Both the position numbers and the translations under genes were made by a program. Under the pieces are notes generated by a model. The model had not been told where the DNA came from, did not search any database, and saw only the letters and a list, made by a program, of their open reading frames with translations. DNA of 64,000 bases from JBPCNH01 sp051001455 (lineage in GTDB: Bacteria; Actinomycetota; CADDZG01; WHSQ01), in the NCBI GenBank assembly GCA_051001455.1, contig JBPCNH010000023.1, forward strand, positions 86,241-150,240. Reading direction: 5' to 3'. This document shows, one piece after another, positions 7,257 through 15,502 of the stretch (position 1 is the stretch's first letter; every line of letters begins with the position of its first letter).

Positions 7257-8318
7257 TTAGGGGAGTTTGTCTAGGACGTGGGTCGCGTAGTAGGCGGCCT
7301 TGAAGGTGTTCTCGGTGCCCTCTTCGAGGATGTCGCGCCCGCCGGCCACGAGCTCCATGAAGTCGACCGTGTCCCACGGCTGGTGATAGCCCGGATAGTC
7401 GGCTGCCGTGCGCATGCCGGTCCAGCGCATCGTGAACCAACCTTCCGCTGCGAACGAGGACTCGTCCGAGTTCCGGATGTTGGGACCGCAGCTGCACACG
7501 TGCCCTTCGGTTCCGAGCGGCCACTTCTCGGTGGCAGCCGGGCCACCGTCGCCCTCGGGATATTTCAAGAAATCGAAGTGGACGTAGTCAATGATCGGCT
7601 CGGCGAGCGGAGCATCGAGAGGCCCGTGGTACACGCAGATGCAGTAGCGCGCCGGGTAACCGATGCCGACCATGTCGAAGCCCATGCCGGCGTGGATCTT
7701 GATCTTGCCCTCCTCTTTCAGCTCCTTGGCGTAACGCTTGGAGGCGAGGAGACCGGTCTCTTCGGCGTCGAACCACAAGAGAGCGATCGACCGATCGGTC
7801 TTGACCTTCGAGAAGGCCTTACCGAAGTAGCGCAGCATGTTGGTACCGCTGCCGTCGTCGTAGGCGCCCTCGATCGTGACTCCTCCGCCGGCGACGTTGT
7901 CGTAATGGGCGATGAAGGCGATCCACTCGTTCGGCTTCTTGGTGCCCTTCTTCACTGCCTCGACCACCCGGATGTCTTTCCCTGCCTGGCCGGCGCCCTC
8001 ATAGATGATCGTGCGGACCTTGAAGCCGTGCTTCTTGGCTTCCTCGGCGAGGAACTCCGACGCCGGGATCCCGTCACCGACGGGGGTGTCGGAGAGGACG
8101 CTGTGGCGCAGTGGATACGCCGCGACGAACTCCTCGAGCCCTTCGATGATCTCCGCGCCGGTGATCTTGGGCTTGGGGACTTTCTTGAGGTCGGTGAACC
8201 GCTGCTTGGGTTTCGCCTCGGCGCGCTGAGGCGAGACGCCGGTGGCGCTGCCGAAGACGGGTAGAGCAAGCATGACTGCCAGAGCAGCCATCGAGAGCCG
8301 GCGCAGCTTCGAAGACAT
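7257..8318 (-). CDS. Secreted M28 family zinc peptidase
   Basis: The 353-residue protein has a signal peptide (KLRRLSMAALAVMLALPVFG followed by an alanine-rich site) and then an M28 aminopeptidase-type catalytic domain. The co-catalytic zinc ligands are visible in order: HYDN, EGAYDDGSGTN, FDAEETGL (catalytic Glu plus ligand), GFDMVG and YHQPWDT. M28 enzymes remove N-terminal residues from peptides, here presumably outside the cell. The ATG at 8318 was chosen because it begins the signal peptide and follows GGGGCTC; the frame stays open upstream to 8621, but that extension is Arg/Pro-rich and unlike protein. The gene is divergent from the three-gene secreted family. Confidence 0.85.
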   Translation of the reverse strand: MSSKLRRLSMAALAVMLALPVFGSATGVSPQRAEAKPKQRFTDLKKVPKPKITGAEIIEGLEEFVAAYPLRHSVLSDTPVGDGIPASEFLAEEAKKHGFKVRTIIYEGAGQAGKDIRVVEAVKKGTKKPNEWIAFIAHYDNVAGGGVTIEGAYDDGSGTNMLRYFGKAFSKVKTDRSIALLWFDAEETGLLASKRYAKELKEEGKIKIHAGMGFDMVGIGYPARYCICVYHGPLDAPLAEPIIDYVHFDFLKYPEGDGGPAATEKWPLGTEGHVCSCGPNIRNSDESSFAAEGWFTMRWTGMRTAADYPGYHQPWDTVDFMELVAGGRDILEEGTENTFKAAYYATHVLDKLP

Positions 8319-8636
8319 CAGATGAGCCCCTTGATTTGTAGAGAGGGTGTACATATCGGTCATTCGCCGCCGGGCGGCCCACTCCTGCGCACGCTGCGGG
8401 ACGACGGCAAGCTGCCAGCCTCCACCTGACCGCCTGTGCTCGTGCCGATGGCGGTACCGGAGCCGCCGCCTTCCTGTCTCGATGCTGGACCTCGGGGGAA
8501 CATCTGTGTGAACGAAAGGCACGTCGCGCCGTGCCCGCACCGGCACGACGGAACACGAGCAGGATGGAGACGTCTTCCGTCGAATCATCGCGACTAGAGG
8601 GACAAATAGGACCCGATCCAATAGGGAGCAATCGAG
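8319..8636. other. Divergent intergenic region (318 bp)
   Basis: This gap separates the M28 peptidase (minus) from the tandem secreted family (plus) and should hold promoters for both. A short inverted repeat, CGTGCC-CGCACC-GGCACG, lies near 8530-8555. No gene or conserved motif was recognised. Confidence 0.5.
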
Positions 8637-9344
8637 ATGAAACTGAAAGCAAGCATTGCGCTCGCGCTGTCGGCGATGATCGCCGCTTCGCTCGTCGGCG
8701 CGCCGGGCGTTGCGTCGGCCGCCAAGAAGAAGAAAGCTCCTAAGGGGCCCGTCGTACTCGGGACCGATCCCGCCGGCGACTGGGCGTACGAGGGTGACGA
8801 CTCGGTCAACCCGATCGGCGACGCCATGGGGCAGGATCTCACCGAGGCGGCCATCGAGCTCGTCGACGGCGACACTCTGAACTTCATCATCACGGTCAAC
8901 TCACTGCCGGCCATCGGCGGGATTCCGGAAGTCACCCGCTACGGCTGGGACATGCTGGTGGACGGCGAGAACGTCCAACTCGACGGGAAATTCACCAACT
9001 ACTCCCGCGGCGCGTGCGACCCCACCTCGGGCCAATGCCCACCTCCTCGTGACCCCGGCAGCGCTCCGTTCATGGTGAGGGGCAACTGCGAGGTCACCGG
9101 AAACCTGAACCTGTGCGAAGAGCTCGGCATCGTCGAGGCAGCCTTCGACCCTGCCGAAGGGACGATCACGATCCCGGTGCCTCTCGAGATGATCAACGCC
9201 AAGAAAGGCACCAAGATCACTCCGGCTGTCAGTGCCGTGTTCGGAGGGACGATCGAGGTTGCGCCGTCCGCGTTCTTCACCTACGGCGCTTTCCCGCATG
9301 ACGCAATGATCCTGACGAAGACCTACAAAGTCCCAAAGAAGTAG
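8637..9344 (+). CDS. Secreted protein of unrecognised family, paralogue 1 of 3
   Basis: The 235-residue protein has a signal peptide ending near GVASAAKKKK, then a lysine-rich start and a beta-rich domain. Motifs shared with the next two genes are GTDPAGDWAYE, NPIGDAMGQDL, the LPAIGGIPEVTRYGWD segment, KFTNYSRGACDPTSGQCPPP followed by RDPG, PFMVRGNCEV and a TKTYKVPKK end. Four cysteines in the middle may form two disulfides. The D..GDW start and strand pattern faintly resemble DOMON or CBM9-like sandwiches, but I do not assign a function. It is the first gene of a three-gene tandem array that is probably one operon. Confidence 0.75.
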   Translation: MKLKASIALALSAMIAASLVGAPGVASAAKKKKAPKGPVVLGTDPAGDWAYEGDDSVNPIGDAMGQDLTEAAIELVDGDTLNFIITVNSLPAIGGIPEVTRYGWDMLVDGENVQLDGKFTNYSRGACDPTSGQCPPPRDPGSAPFMVRGNCEVTGNLNLCEELGIVEAAFDPAEGTITIPVPLEMINAKKGTKITPAVSAVFGGTIEVAPSAFFTYGAFPHDAMILTKTYKVPKK

Positions 9345-9371
9345 AGCCCAACTCCAAGGAAGGAAACAGAC

Positions 9372-10100
9372 ATGAAGAGCAAGACTCTCATCGCATTATC
9401 ACTGGCAGCCCTTTTGGCTCTGTCGGTGGTCGGTCCCGCCGCTGCAGTAGCGAAGAAAAAGAAGAAGGCCCCGAAGGGCCCCGTCGTGATGGGCACCGAC
9501 GACGCGGGTGACTGGGGCGAAAACAACGCGGCCGGCGAAGACATCTCCGCCCTCGGCAACGAGCTCGGGATGGATCTGATCGAAGCCTCCATCGAGATGG
9601 CAGACAAGGAGACCGTCAACTTCGTGATCACGGTCGACAACCTGCCGGCAACGGGTGGGATACCCGAGATCCCCCGCTACATCTGGAGCGTCGACGTCGA
9701 CGGCGAGTACGCCGAACTAGACGGGAAATTCACGAACTACTCCCGCGGAGTCTGCGACCCCACCGCCGGAACATGTCCACCGCCGCGCGACCCGGGTCAG
9801 CAACCGTTCGCCGTTCGAGGTAACTGCACGACCGACGCGACCGCGAACCTCACGACGTGTCAAGAGCTCGGGATCGTCCAGGCCGCTTTCGACCCGGCCG
9901 AGGGAACCATCACCATCCCGGTGCCCCTCGAGGTGATCGGCGCCAAGAAGGGCTCCAAGATCAAGAACGGCAGCTCAAGCTTCACCGCCGGAGCGGGCGG
10001 GGCGATCATCGCGATCCCCTCTGCCTTCCTGTCCCGCACGGACATGCCTCTCGACGCCATGATCGACGGGGGCAAGACCTTCGTCGTGCCGAAGAAGTAA
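9372..10100 (+). CDS. Secreted protein of unrecognised family, paralogue 2 of 3
   Basis: The 242-residue paralogue starts 27 bases after the first gene, with GGAAGG upstream of the ATG. It has the same plan: a signal peptide (SLAALLALSVVGPAAAVA), a KKKKKAPKGP start, GTDDAGDWGE, KFTNYSRGVCDPTAGTCPPP, PFAVRGNC, EGTITIPVPLEVIGAKKGSK and a final TFVVPKK. It is longer than paralogue 1 by small insertions (NAAGEDISALGNE, TDATANLTT). The function is unknown. The motif spacing and the four central cysteines are kept, so all three copies appear to be under selection. Confidence 0.75.
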   Translation: MKSKTLIALSLAALLALSVVGPAAAVAKKKKKAPKGPVVMGTDDAGDWGENNAAGEDISALGNELGMDLIEASIEMADKETVNFVITVDNLPATGGIPEIPRYIWSVDVDGEYAELDGKFTNYSRGVCDPTAGTCPPPRDPGQQPFAVRGNCTTDATANLTTCQELGIVQAAFDPAEGTITIPVPLEVIGAKKGSKIKNGSSSFTAGAGGAIIAIPSAFLSRTDMPLDAMIDGGKTFVVPKK

Positions 10101-10122
10101 TCAAGCTGAGGAGAGCAACACC

Positions 10123-10836
10123 ATGAAAGCAAGAACTCTCGTAGCACTCGCACTCGCGTTGGTCCTCGCGGTATCCGTGATGGGACCGGCGACGGCCGGT
10201 AAGAAAAAGAAGAAGGGGCCTAAAGCCGGGCCGCTGGTCGTCGGCACAGATGAGGCCGGTGACTGGGGAGCGGACGGCGATCCCACGCTCAACCCGATCG
10301 GCGACGCGCTGGGGCAGGACCTCGTAGAGGCCGTGATAGCTCCAGGCGAGGAGAAAGACACGATCGACTTCGTCATCAAAGTGAACTCGTTGCCTCCGAC
10401 CGGTGGCGTGCCCGAAGTCTCTCGCTACGTATGGGACATGTTCGTAGACGGCGAATTCGTCGAGCTCGACGGCAAATTCACGAACTACAGCCGGGGGGCA
10501 TGCGACCCCACCTCGGGCCAGTGTCCGCCGCCGCGTGACCCCGGTATGCAGCCCTTCTCGGTACGAGGTGACTGCGCGCCGAACGACGCGAACGTCACGA
10601 TCTGCGTCGAGAAGGGCATCGTGCAAGGGGTGTTCGATAGCGCAGAAGCAACGATCACCATCCCGGTGTCGTACGAGCTGCTCGGAGCCAAGCCCGGATC
10701 GAAGATCGAACCGGCGCCGAACATCTTCGGTGGCTCCGTCAGCGCCAATCCCTCCGCCTTCTTCTCGGTCAGTCTCGCTCCGCTCGACGCGATGACGCTG
10801 ACCGAGACCTACGTCATACCGAAGAAGAAGAAATAG
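10123..10836 (+). CDS. Secreted protein of unrecognised family, paralogue 3 of 3
   Basis: The 237-residue third member starts 22 bases after paralogue 2, with GAGGAG before the ATG. It keeps the signal peptide, the lysine-rich mature start, GTDEAGDWGADGD, NPIGDALGQDL, RYVWDMFVDGEFVELDGKFT, CDPTSGQCPPPRDPG, PFSVRGDC and a YVIPKKKK end. It is closer to paralogue 1 around NPIGDA.GQDL and diverges in the C-terminal third. A hairpin follows the stop, then the LVIVD-repeat gene 138 bases on. The function is unknown; placement beside an M28 peptidase and an LVIVD protein suggests a surface role. Confidence 0.75.
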   Translation: MKARTLVALALALVLAVSVMGPATAGKKKKKGPKAGPLVVGTDEAGDWGADGDPTLNPIGDALGQDLVEAVIAPGEEKDTIDFVIKVNSLPPTGGVPEVSRYVWDMFVDGEFVELDGKFTNYSRGACDPTSGQCPPPRDPGMQPFSVRGDCAPNDANVTICVEKGIVQGVFDSAEATITIPVSYELLGAKPGSKIEPAPNIFGGSVSANPSAFFSVSLAPLDAMTLTETYVIPKKKK

Positions 10837-10841
10837 GCCCA

Positions 10842-10858
10842 GAGCCTCCTTAAGGCTC
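10842..10858 (+). terminator. Weak hairpin after the tandem secreted family
   Basis: GAGCCT and AGGCTC form a six-pair stem with a CCTTA loop, six bases after the stop. The T-run appears only about 15 bases further on, so this may be an attenuator rather than a full terminator. Confidence 0.35.
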
Positions 10859-10973
10859 GGCCCTCAGGGGTTCTGTTTTTCCCGAAGCGACAGGAACGGA
10901 GCCTTTGGGGGCGAATACCAGACACATAAGACCAAGAGAAGCGTTTCCGATGCAGCAAGAAAGGGAGTCAACG

Positions 10974-12191
10974 ATGAAGATTTTCAGAAGGTCAGTTGCG
11001 GCCACCGCGGTGGCCGGCCTTCTTCTGACGGGGGGGCTCCTCGCTCCGGCACCCGCCGCCCCTCTGAAGGGTGAAGGCAAGAACCTCAAGATCATCGCGA
11101 ACATCGACTACCGCGGCGGTACCGACATGGAGTTCGTCACCATCAAGGGCCGCGACTACGCGATCGCCGCCAACGGCGTTGCGCCGGCAGACGAGAAGCG
11201 CGCCGGGCTACACGTGATCGACATCACCAACCCCGAGAAGCCCAAAGAGGTCGGTTTCGCCGGCTGTCGCATGAACCAGGGTGACATCCAGATCTCGCAC
11301 GACAAGAAGTACGCCTACATGGCGGCAGACAGTGCACCCGGTCCCGAGGGTTGCCTCTCCGTAGGCAAGCGCGGTTTCCAGGTCTTCGACATCCGCAACC
11401 CCAAGAAGCCGAAGCCCGTTGGTGTAGCAGACACGGGCAACGTCGGATCGCACAACATGACCGCGCATCCCACCAAGCCCTACGTTTACAACTCGAGTTC
11501 TTCACTAGCCGGCGTCGGCAGCATCCAGATCTGGAACGTGAAGAACCCCAAGAAGCCGGAGATGGTCAAGACCTTCCCGAGCCTTCCTCACGCACCGCAC
11601 GACATCTCGTTCAACTCCGACGGTACGAAGATCGTGACCGCGGCGATCAGCCACATCGACATCTTCGACACCACCGACGTCGAGAGCCCGAGCCTCATGA
11701 TCTCCACCCAGTGCCCCGGGTGCTCGATCACCCACGACGCCAAGTTCACGCCTGACGACAGCGGCCTGATCGTCGGCGACGAGGGCGGCGGCGGCGGCAC
11801 CTACCCCTGCCCCGGTGGTGCGCTGTACTTCTACCAACTCCAAGGTGGGTTCGTTCCGGTACTGACCGGGATCTACGAGCCGGACCGGGTCGTATTCCCC
11901 CGTGAGGGACAGCAGGCGGCCGGTGCTTGCACCAGCCACGTGTTCGACATCTCGGATGACGGCAAAGAGGTTGCGATCTCCTGGTACTCCGCAGGGACCC
12001 GCCACCTGAACGTCGAGGCCATGACCGGACTCGCCTTCGGTGAGAACGCCGCCGGGGGAGTTGAAGAGCTCGGCTGGTTCCAGCCGGACGGTGGATCGAG
12101 CTGGTCTTCCAAGTTCTACAAAGGCACCAAGTACATCTACTCCAACGACATCCAGCGAGGCTTCGACGTCTTCAAGGTAGTCACGGACTAG
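10974..12191 (+). CDS. Secreted LVIVD-repeat protein
   Basis: The 405-residue protein begins MKIFRRSVAATAVAGLLLTG, a signal peptide, with AAGGGAG ten bases before the ATG at 10974; an open extension to 10905 is rejected. The mature part is a beta-propeller of LVIVD-type repeats, seen as GLHVIDITNPEKPKEVG, FQVFDIRNPKKPKPVG, IQIWNVKNPKKPEMVK and IDIFDTTDVESPSLM. Such repeats occur in exported propeller proteins of bacteria and archaea with no known enzyme activity. Several cysteines (GCRMNQ, QCPGCSIT) could form disulfides. It follows the three-paralogue array on the same strand. Confidence 0.85.
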   Translation: MKIFRRSVAATAVAGLLLTGGLLAPAPAAPLKGEGKNLKIIANIDYRGGTDMEFVTIKGRDYAIAANGVAPADEKRAGLHVIDITNPEKPKEVGFAGCRMNQGDIQISHDKKYAYMAADSAPGPEGCLSVGKRGFQVFDIRNPKKPKPVGVADTGNVGSHNMTAHPTKPYVYNSSSSLAGVGSIQIWNVKNPKKPEMVKTFPSLPHAPHDISFNSDGTKIVTAAISHIDIFDTTDVESPSLMISTQCPGCSITHDAKFTPDDSGLIVGDEGGGGGTYPCPGGALYFYQLQGGFVPVLTGIYEPDRVVFPREGQQAAGACTSHVFDISDDGKEVAISWYSAGTRHLNVEAMTGLAFGENAAGGVEELGWFQPDGGSSWSSKFYKGTKYIYSNDIQRGFDVFKVVTD

Positions 12192-12225
12192 GCGACAACC
12201 AAGCAGTAACTAGGCGGGACTACAA

Positions 12226-12253
12226 GCCCCGGGCCACCCCTTCGGTCCGGGGC
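12226..12253 (+). terminator. Terminator after LVIVD gene
   Basis: GCCCCGG and CCGGGGC form a seven-pair stem around a 14-base loop, followed by TTTCG, 35 bases after the stop of the LVIVD-repeat gene. Confidence 0.6.
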
Positions 12254-12280
12254 TTTCGCCTGCCCGGGAACCCCCTCTGT

Positions 12281-12332
12281 CGTTTTTGATCGATAGAGAC
12301 CACGTATTTGGTGGCCGCAATCGATTAAAACG
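12281..12332. repeat. Dispersed palindromic element, copy B
   Basis: This 52-base element has left arm CGTTTTTGATCGAT, core GACCACG-TATTTG-GTGGCC and right arm AATCGATTAAAACG. It matches copies A and C in arms, core and length. It lies between the LVIVD terminator and the glycosyltransferase gene, about 20 bases before the latter. Confidence 0.7.
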
Positions 12333-12352
12333 CGTTGGGGGTGGTTAGTAGG

Positions 12353-13600
12353 GTGCGTGGCATGGTCGGCGCGGTTTTGGTTTCCTCCTCGTTCCTACCG
12401 GGGCGGGGAGGGATCGAGAGCTACCTCGGCGAGCTGTGCGACGAGCTAGCGCCGCGCCTCGCGGTCGTCGCCGCGGCGGAGCGAGATGGGCGGGCGCTGC
12501 CCCACGACCTCCCGTATCCCGTATATCCGTTCGACGGCCGTCTGCTGTGGCCGGGGCGCGCCGCCCTGCAAGCGGTCGTCGCCGCGGCGCGCGCCGAAGG
12601 GACCGACAAGGTCGTCTTCGGCACCCCGTGGCCGCTCGTCCTGATGGGTCCTCGCCTGCGCAGCCACGGCCTGAGGTACTCGGTGATCGTGCACGGAGCA
12701 GAGATGCTCGTGCCCTCGGCGATCCCGGTAGTGCGCCGAGGGCTCGCTGCCGCTCTCGCCGGCGCCGACCTGCTGCTGCCGGTGAGCCTGTACACCGCCG
12801 ACATGCTGAATGCCTTCCTCGCCCGGCGCGCCGGAAAGGTCCCGCCGATGGAGCTGTTGCGCGCCCGGGTCGACCTGCAGCGCTTCTCGCCGGAGGTCGA
12901 TGATGCGCCGGCGCGCCGGGCCTACGGCATCGGACCGAGCGAGCGCGTCGTGCTCTGCTTCGGCCGCCTCGTCCCGCGCAAGGGCGTCGACCGGCTGATC
13001 GACGCGCTCCCCGCCATCGTCCGGCGCGCCGGGAGCACCACGGTGGTGATCGCAGGAACGGGACCGGAAGAGAAGAAGCTGCGGCGCGGCGCGGCGCGCA
13101 CCGAGGGGGTCGCCGTGAGCTCGGGGCCCGACACCGGCTCCGGCCCAGAGACGGGAGTGGCACTCCCGCAAGAACCGGGCGCAGCGGAAGGCCGCTCCCG
13201 GACCGCTCCCCCGGGCGGCGGGCGCGTCGTCTTCACCGGACGGGTGCCCGAGGACCTGACGCCGGCGGTCTATGCGATGGCCGACGTGTTCGCCTTGCCC
13301 GTGGTCGACCGCTGGTTCGGGCTCGAGATCGAGGGCCTTGGGGTCGTGCTCCTCGAAGCCGCCGCCACCGGGGTGCCGTGCGTCACCGGACGCTCTGGAG
13401 GGACCCCGGAGGCCGTGATCGACGGGGTCACCGGTTACGTCGTCGACGCCGGGGAACCCAGCGCCCTCGCGGGACGGATCGCCCACCTGCTCGAGCATCC
13501 AGAGCAAGCCCGCTCCATGGGCCTAGCGGGCCGCACGCACGTACAGGAGAACTTCTCCGAGCGCGCCGTTCCGGCGGCCCTGGTGGAGTGGCTGAGCTGA
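12353..13600 (+). CDS. Glycosyltransferase family 4 protein (PimB-like)
   Basis: The GT-B protein of about 415 residues has an N-terminal FLPGRGGIESYLGELC loop and a C-terminal nucleotide-sugar site: LCFGRLVPRKGVDRLIDALP, VIAGTGPEEKKL, EGLGVVLLEAAATGVPCV and GGTPEAVIDGVTGYVV. The family transfers sugars from nucleotide donors, and resemblance to actinobacterial PimB-type mannosyltransferases suggests a glycolipid product, but the substrate cannot be read from sequence. About 40 low-complexity residues (13100-13220) sit in the loop before RVVFTGRVPE and look like an insertion. GTG 12353 is preceded by GGGGTGG; an ATG at 12362 is the alternative start. Confidence 0.8.
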   Translation: MRGMVGAVLVSSSFLPGRGGIESYLGELCDELAPRLAVVAAAERDGRALPHDLPYPVYPFDGRLLWPGRAALQAVVAAARAEGTDKVVFGTPWPLVLMGPRLRSHGLRYSVIVHGAEMLVPSAIPVVRRGLAAALAGADLLLPVSLYTADMLNAFLARRAGKVPPMELLRARVDLQRFSPEVDDAPARRAYGIGPSERVVLCFGRLVPRKGVDRLIDALPAIVRRAGSTTVVIAGTGPEEKKLRRGAARTEGVAVSSGPDTGSGPETGVALPQEPGAAEGRSRTAPPGGGRVVFTGRVPEDLTPAVYAMADVFALPVVDRWFGLEIEGLGVVLLEAAATGVPCVTGRSGGTPEAVIDGVTGYVVDAGEPSALAGRIAHLLEHPEQARSMGLAGRTHVQENFSERAVPAALVEWLS

Positions 13601-13700
13601 GCTGAGCTGAGCGGGACGCGGCGCGCCGGGTGACCGGGTGAGGTTGTTGGGTAAGGGGACTACCATCGAACTCAACGACGTCTAATGACGGAGGTAAGGG

Positions 13701-14018
13701 ATGAAGATCTCCATCGCATCTCCAGGTCACGACCTGAGCGCCGAGGAAACCGCTTCCATCGAGCGGGATCTCGAGAAGATCGCCCGGCGGCTGGAGAAGA
13801 TAGGCGATGACGCGATCGCGAACGTCCGGATCAACAACGGACAAGCCACCAAGATATTCACCGTCGTCCTCGAGGTGTCGTACCGGCGCAATCACGTAAC
13901 GGCCAAAGCCGAGGACTCGGACATGGGAACCGCACTGCGCCACGCTCGCGAAGAGGCACTGCGCCAGATCAACGACCGCGGGCGCGGCGGACACAGTTCT
14001 TACGCGAAGCACGCTTAG
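13701..14018 (+). CDS. Ribosome hibernation factor-like protein (S30AE/HPF family, short form)
   Basis: The 105-residue protein has the length and beta-alpha-beta-beta-beta-alpha layout of short hibernation-promoting factors, with VVLEVSYRRNHVTAKAEDSD in the central strands and MGTALRHAREEALRQI in the last helix. These proteins bind the small ribosomal subunit at the decoding site during starvation. Similarity is moderate and the basic character is weaker than in model members, so the assignment is probable only. A GGAGGTAAGGG site precedes the ATG. It is followed six bases later by a TetR gene. Confidence 0.6.
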   Translation: MKISIASPGHDLSAEETASIERDLEKIARRLEKIGDDAIANVRINNGQATKIFTVVLEVSYRRNHVTAKAEDSDMGTALRHAREEALRQINDRGRGGHSSYAKHA

Positions 14019-14023
14019 CCAAC

Positions 14024-14704
14024 GTGACCTCTAAGGAACACGACGGGTTCCCACCGCTCGAAAGCGTGCCGCAAGACGGCAGGCAGGCCGCCAAGCAAAA
14101 CGCGAAGCGAGATCGCCGCGAAGACATCATGCAGGCGACGCTCCATCTATTCGCGGAGCGCGGATTCCACGGGACGTCGATGCGCGACATCGCTCGCGCA
14201 GCAGACATCACCGAAGGGCTCATCTACCACTACTTCGCGTCAAAGCGAGATCTCTTCCGGGCGATCATCGAAGAGCACTCGTTCCTGCCGTTGTTGCGAA
14301 CGTTGCCGGAGCTCGCCGCGCAGCTCGACCTACGTGGGTTGCTGCTGGTCCTGGCGCGCGGTTTCTACGATGTGTTGCGCAACAACACCGACCTCGTGCG
14401 CATCCTGTTGCAAGAGGTGCAGGTCTTCCCCGAAGAGAAAGAGGCCTTCTTCACCGATGCCGTGAACGAATCGATCACCGCACTGGGGAGCATCCTCGAC
14501 GACCGCATGAACGAGAAGGTTCGCTCGCAGCTCGATCCGCAGGTTTCGGCGCGCATCTTCTTCAACTCGTTGCTGGCGCTGTTCGTCGAGCAGGAGATAC
14601 TCGGCGGCAAGCAGGTGCTCCCTGCCGACGAGAACACCTACATCGAGCAGCTCGTAGACATGTTCGTCAAGCGTCTGGGCGCCGGGCGACCCCGCGCCGT
14701 CTGA
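14024..14704 (+). CDS. TetR family transcriptional regulator
   Basis: The 226-residue protein has the TetR N-terminal DNA-binding domain: REDIMQATLHLFAERGFHGT, SMRDIARAADITEGLIYHYF and SKRDLFRAII. The C-terminal helical domain is ligand-binding in this family, but the ligand is unknown. A polar extension of about 30 residues precedes the domain. GTG 14024 is the likely start, six bases after the HPF-like stop, so the two genes are probably co-transcribed. Confidence 0.9.
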   Translation: MTSKEHDGFPPLESVPQDGRQAAKQNAKRDRREDIMQATLHLFAERGFHGTSMRDIARAADITEGLIYHYFASKRDLFRAIIEEHSFLPLLRTLPELAAQLDLRGLLLVLARGFYDVLRNNTDLVRILLQEVQVFPEEKEAFFTDAVNESITALGSILDDRMNEKVRSQLDPQVSARIFFNSLLALFVEQEILGGKQVLPADENTYIEQLVDMFVKRLGAGRPRAV

Positions 14705-14718
14705 TCCTTTTCTGCTTT

Positions 14719-14736
14719 GCGGCTCTCCGGAGCCGC
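14719..14736. terminator. Bidirectional hairpin between convergent genes
   Basis: GCGGCTC and GAGCCGC form a perfect seven-pair stem around TCCG, 15 bases after the TetR stop and 12 bases before the stop of the convergent gene. Confidence 0.55.
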
Positions 14737-14748
14737 TGCTCGGAAGCG

Positions 14749-15381
14749 CTACTCGCCCGGCAGCGGGACCGCCAGCAGCTCGTCGATCCGGTCGATGATC
14801 GGGGCTCGGTTCTCGTTGGCGACCTCGTAATCACGGATCTCTCGGAGCTGCGGTTTGGTGAGGCCGTTCAGAGCGTCGAGGATCGCCGGCATCTTGAGAT
14901 GGGTGTAGGTCGGCAGCGGCAACGAGACCAGCTCCGCGCCTCTCGTGACAGCCGACTGCCCTGTGGACCGCTTGGCCGGAGACTTCTTGGCCGGAGTCTT
15001 TTTCGCCGCGGTCTTCTTCGCGGGAGTTCCGCTGGTGCTCCGTGGCTTGGCAGGGGAAGGAGCGGCAGTGGTGTCCACGGATGAGCCCGATGTCTCTCGG
15101 TCCGGCCCGGTCGTGGCGCCGAAGGGCGGATGACCGTCGTCCCGATCCTCGCTGCGTGAAGAGCCGTGCCCGTCCTCGCGGCCGCCCAGTCCCGGGATCC
15201 AGCCGAGCACCGGCCTGGCGAGCGGCTCGACCAACTTCATGGCCCCGCCGACGAGACGCCCCGGAGACGTGTCGCCCGCAGCCTCGGCGGTGGAGCGCAC
15301 CTTCTCGTAGAGAGGGATGGCCACCCCGATCGCCATCAACCCGGCTCCGAGAACCTTTCTCTTCATCTCGTCCATGTCCAT
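14749..15381 (-). CDS. Hypothetical protein with AKKxPAKK repeat linker
   Basis: The 210-residue protein begins at ATG 15381 directly after GGAGGAGAC; an open extension to 15462 is discounted. It has an N-terminal segment with a short hydrophobic stretch (GAGLMAIGVAIPLYEKV), an acidic linker, a histone-like basic tract (PAKKTAAKKTPAKKSPAKRS) and a C-terminal helical module (LNGLTKPQLREIRDYEVANE). The last module resembles a small helical domain at the C-termini of other actinobacterial proteins. The basic tract could bind nucleic acid or acidic polymers. Function unknown. Confidence 0.65.
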   Translation of the reverse strand: MDMDEMKRKVLGAGLMAIGVAIPLYEKVRSTAEAAGDTSPGRLVGGAMKLVEPLARPVLGWIPGLGGREDGHGSSRSEDRDDGHPPFGATTGPDRETSGSSVDTTAAPSPAKPRSTSGTPAKKTAAKKTPAKKSPAKRSTGQSAVTRGAELVSLPLPTYTHLKMPAILDALNGLTKPQLREIRDYEVANENRAPIIDRIDELLAVPLPGE

Positions 15382-15502
15382 GTCTCCTCCAGATCGCTCC
15401 AAGTGTCTCCCGGTCTTACCGCGCTCGGTACCGCGCCTAAACAGCGGGGCAGGAGCCGGCAACGCACTTCTGGCTGGAACGGTTCCTCCACCGCCGTCCC
15501 GA

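Noticed and set aside
7278..8264. A 328-codon plus-strand frame opposite the M28 peptidase
   Set aside because: The minus strand carries all zinc ligands of M28 and a signal peptide; the plus frame has no recognisable features.
13100..13220. Low-complexity insertion in the glycosyltransferase as a separate element
   Set aside because: It stays in frame, lies in a surface loop position and shows no repeat or flanking duplication.
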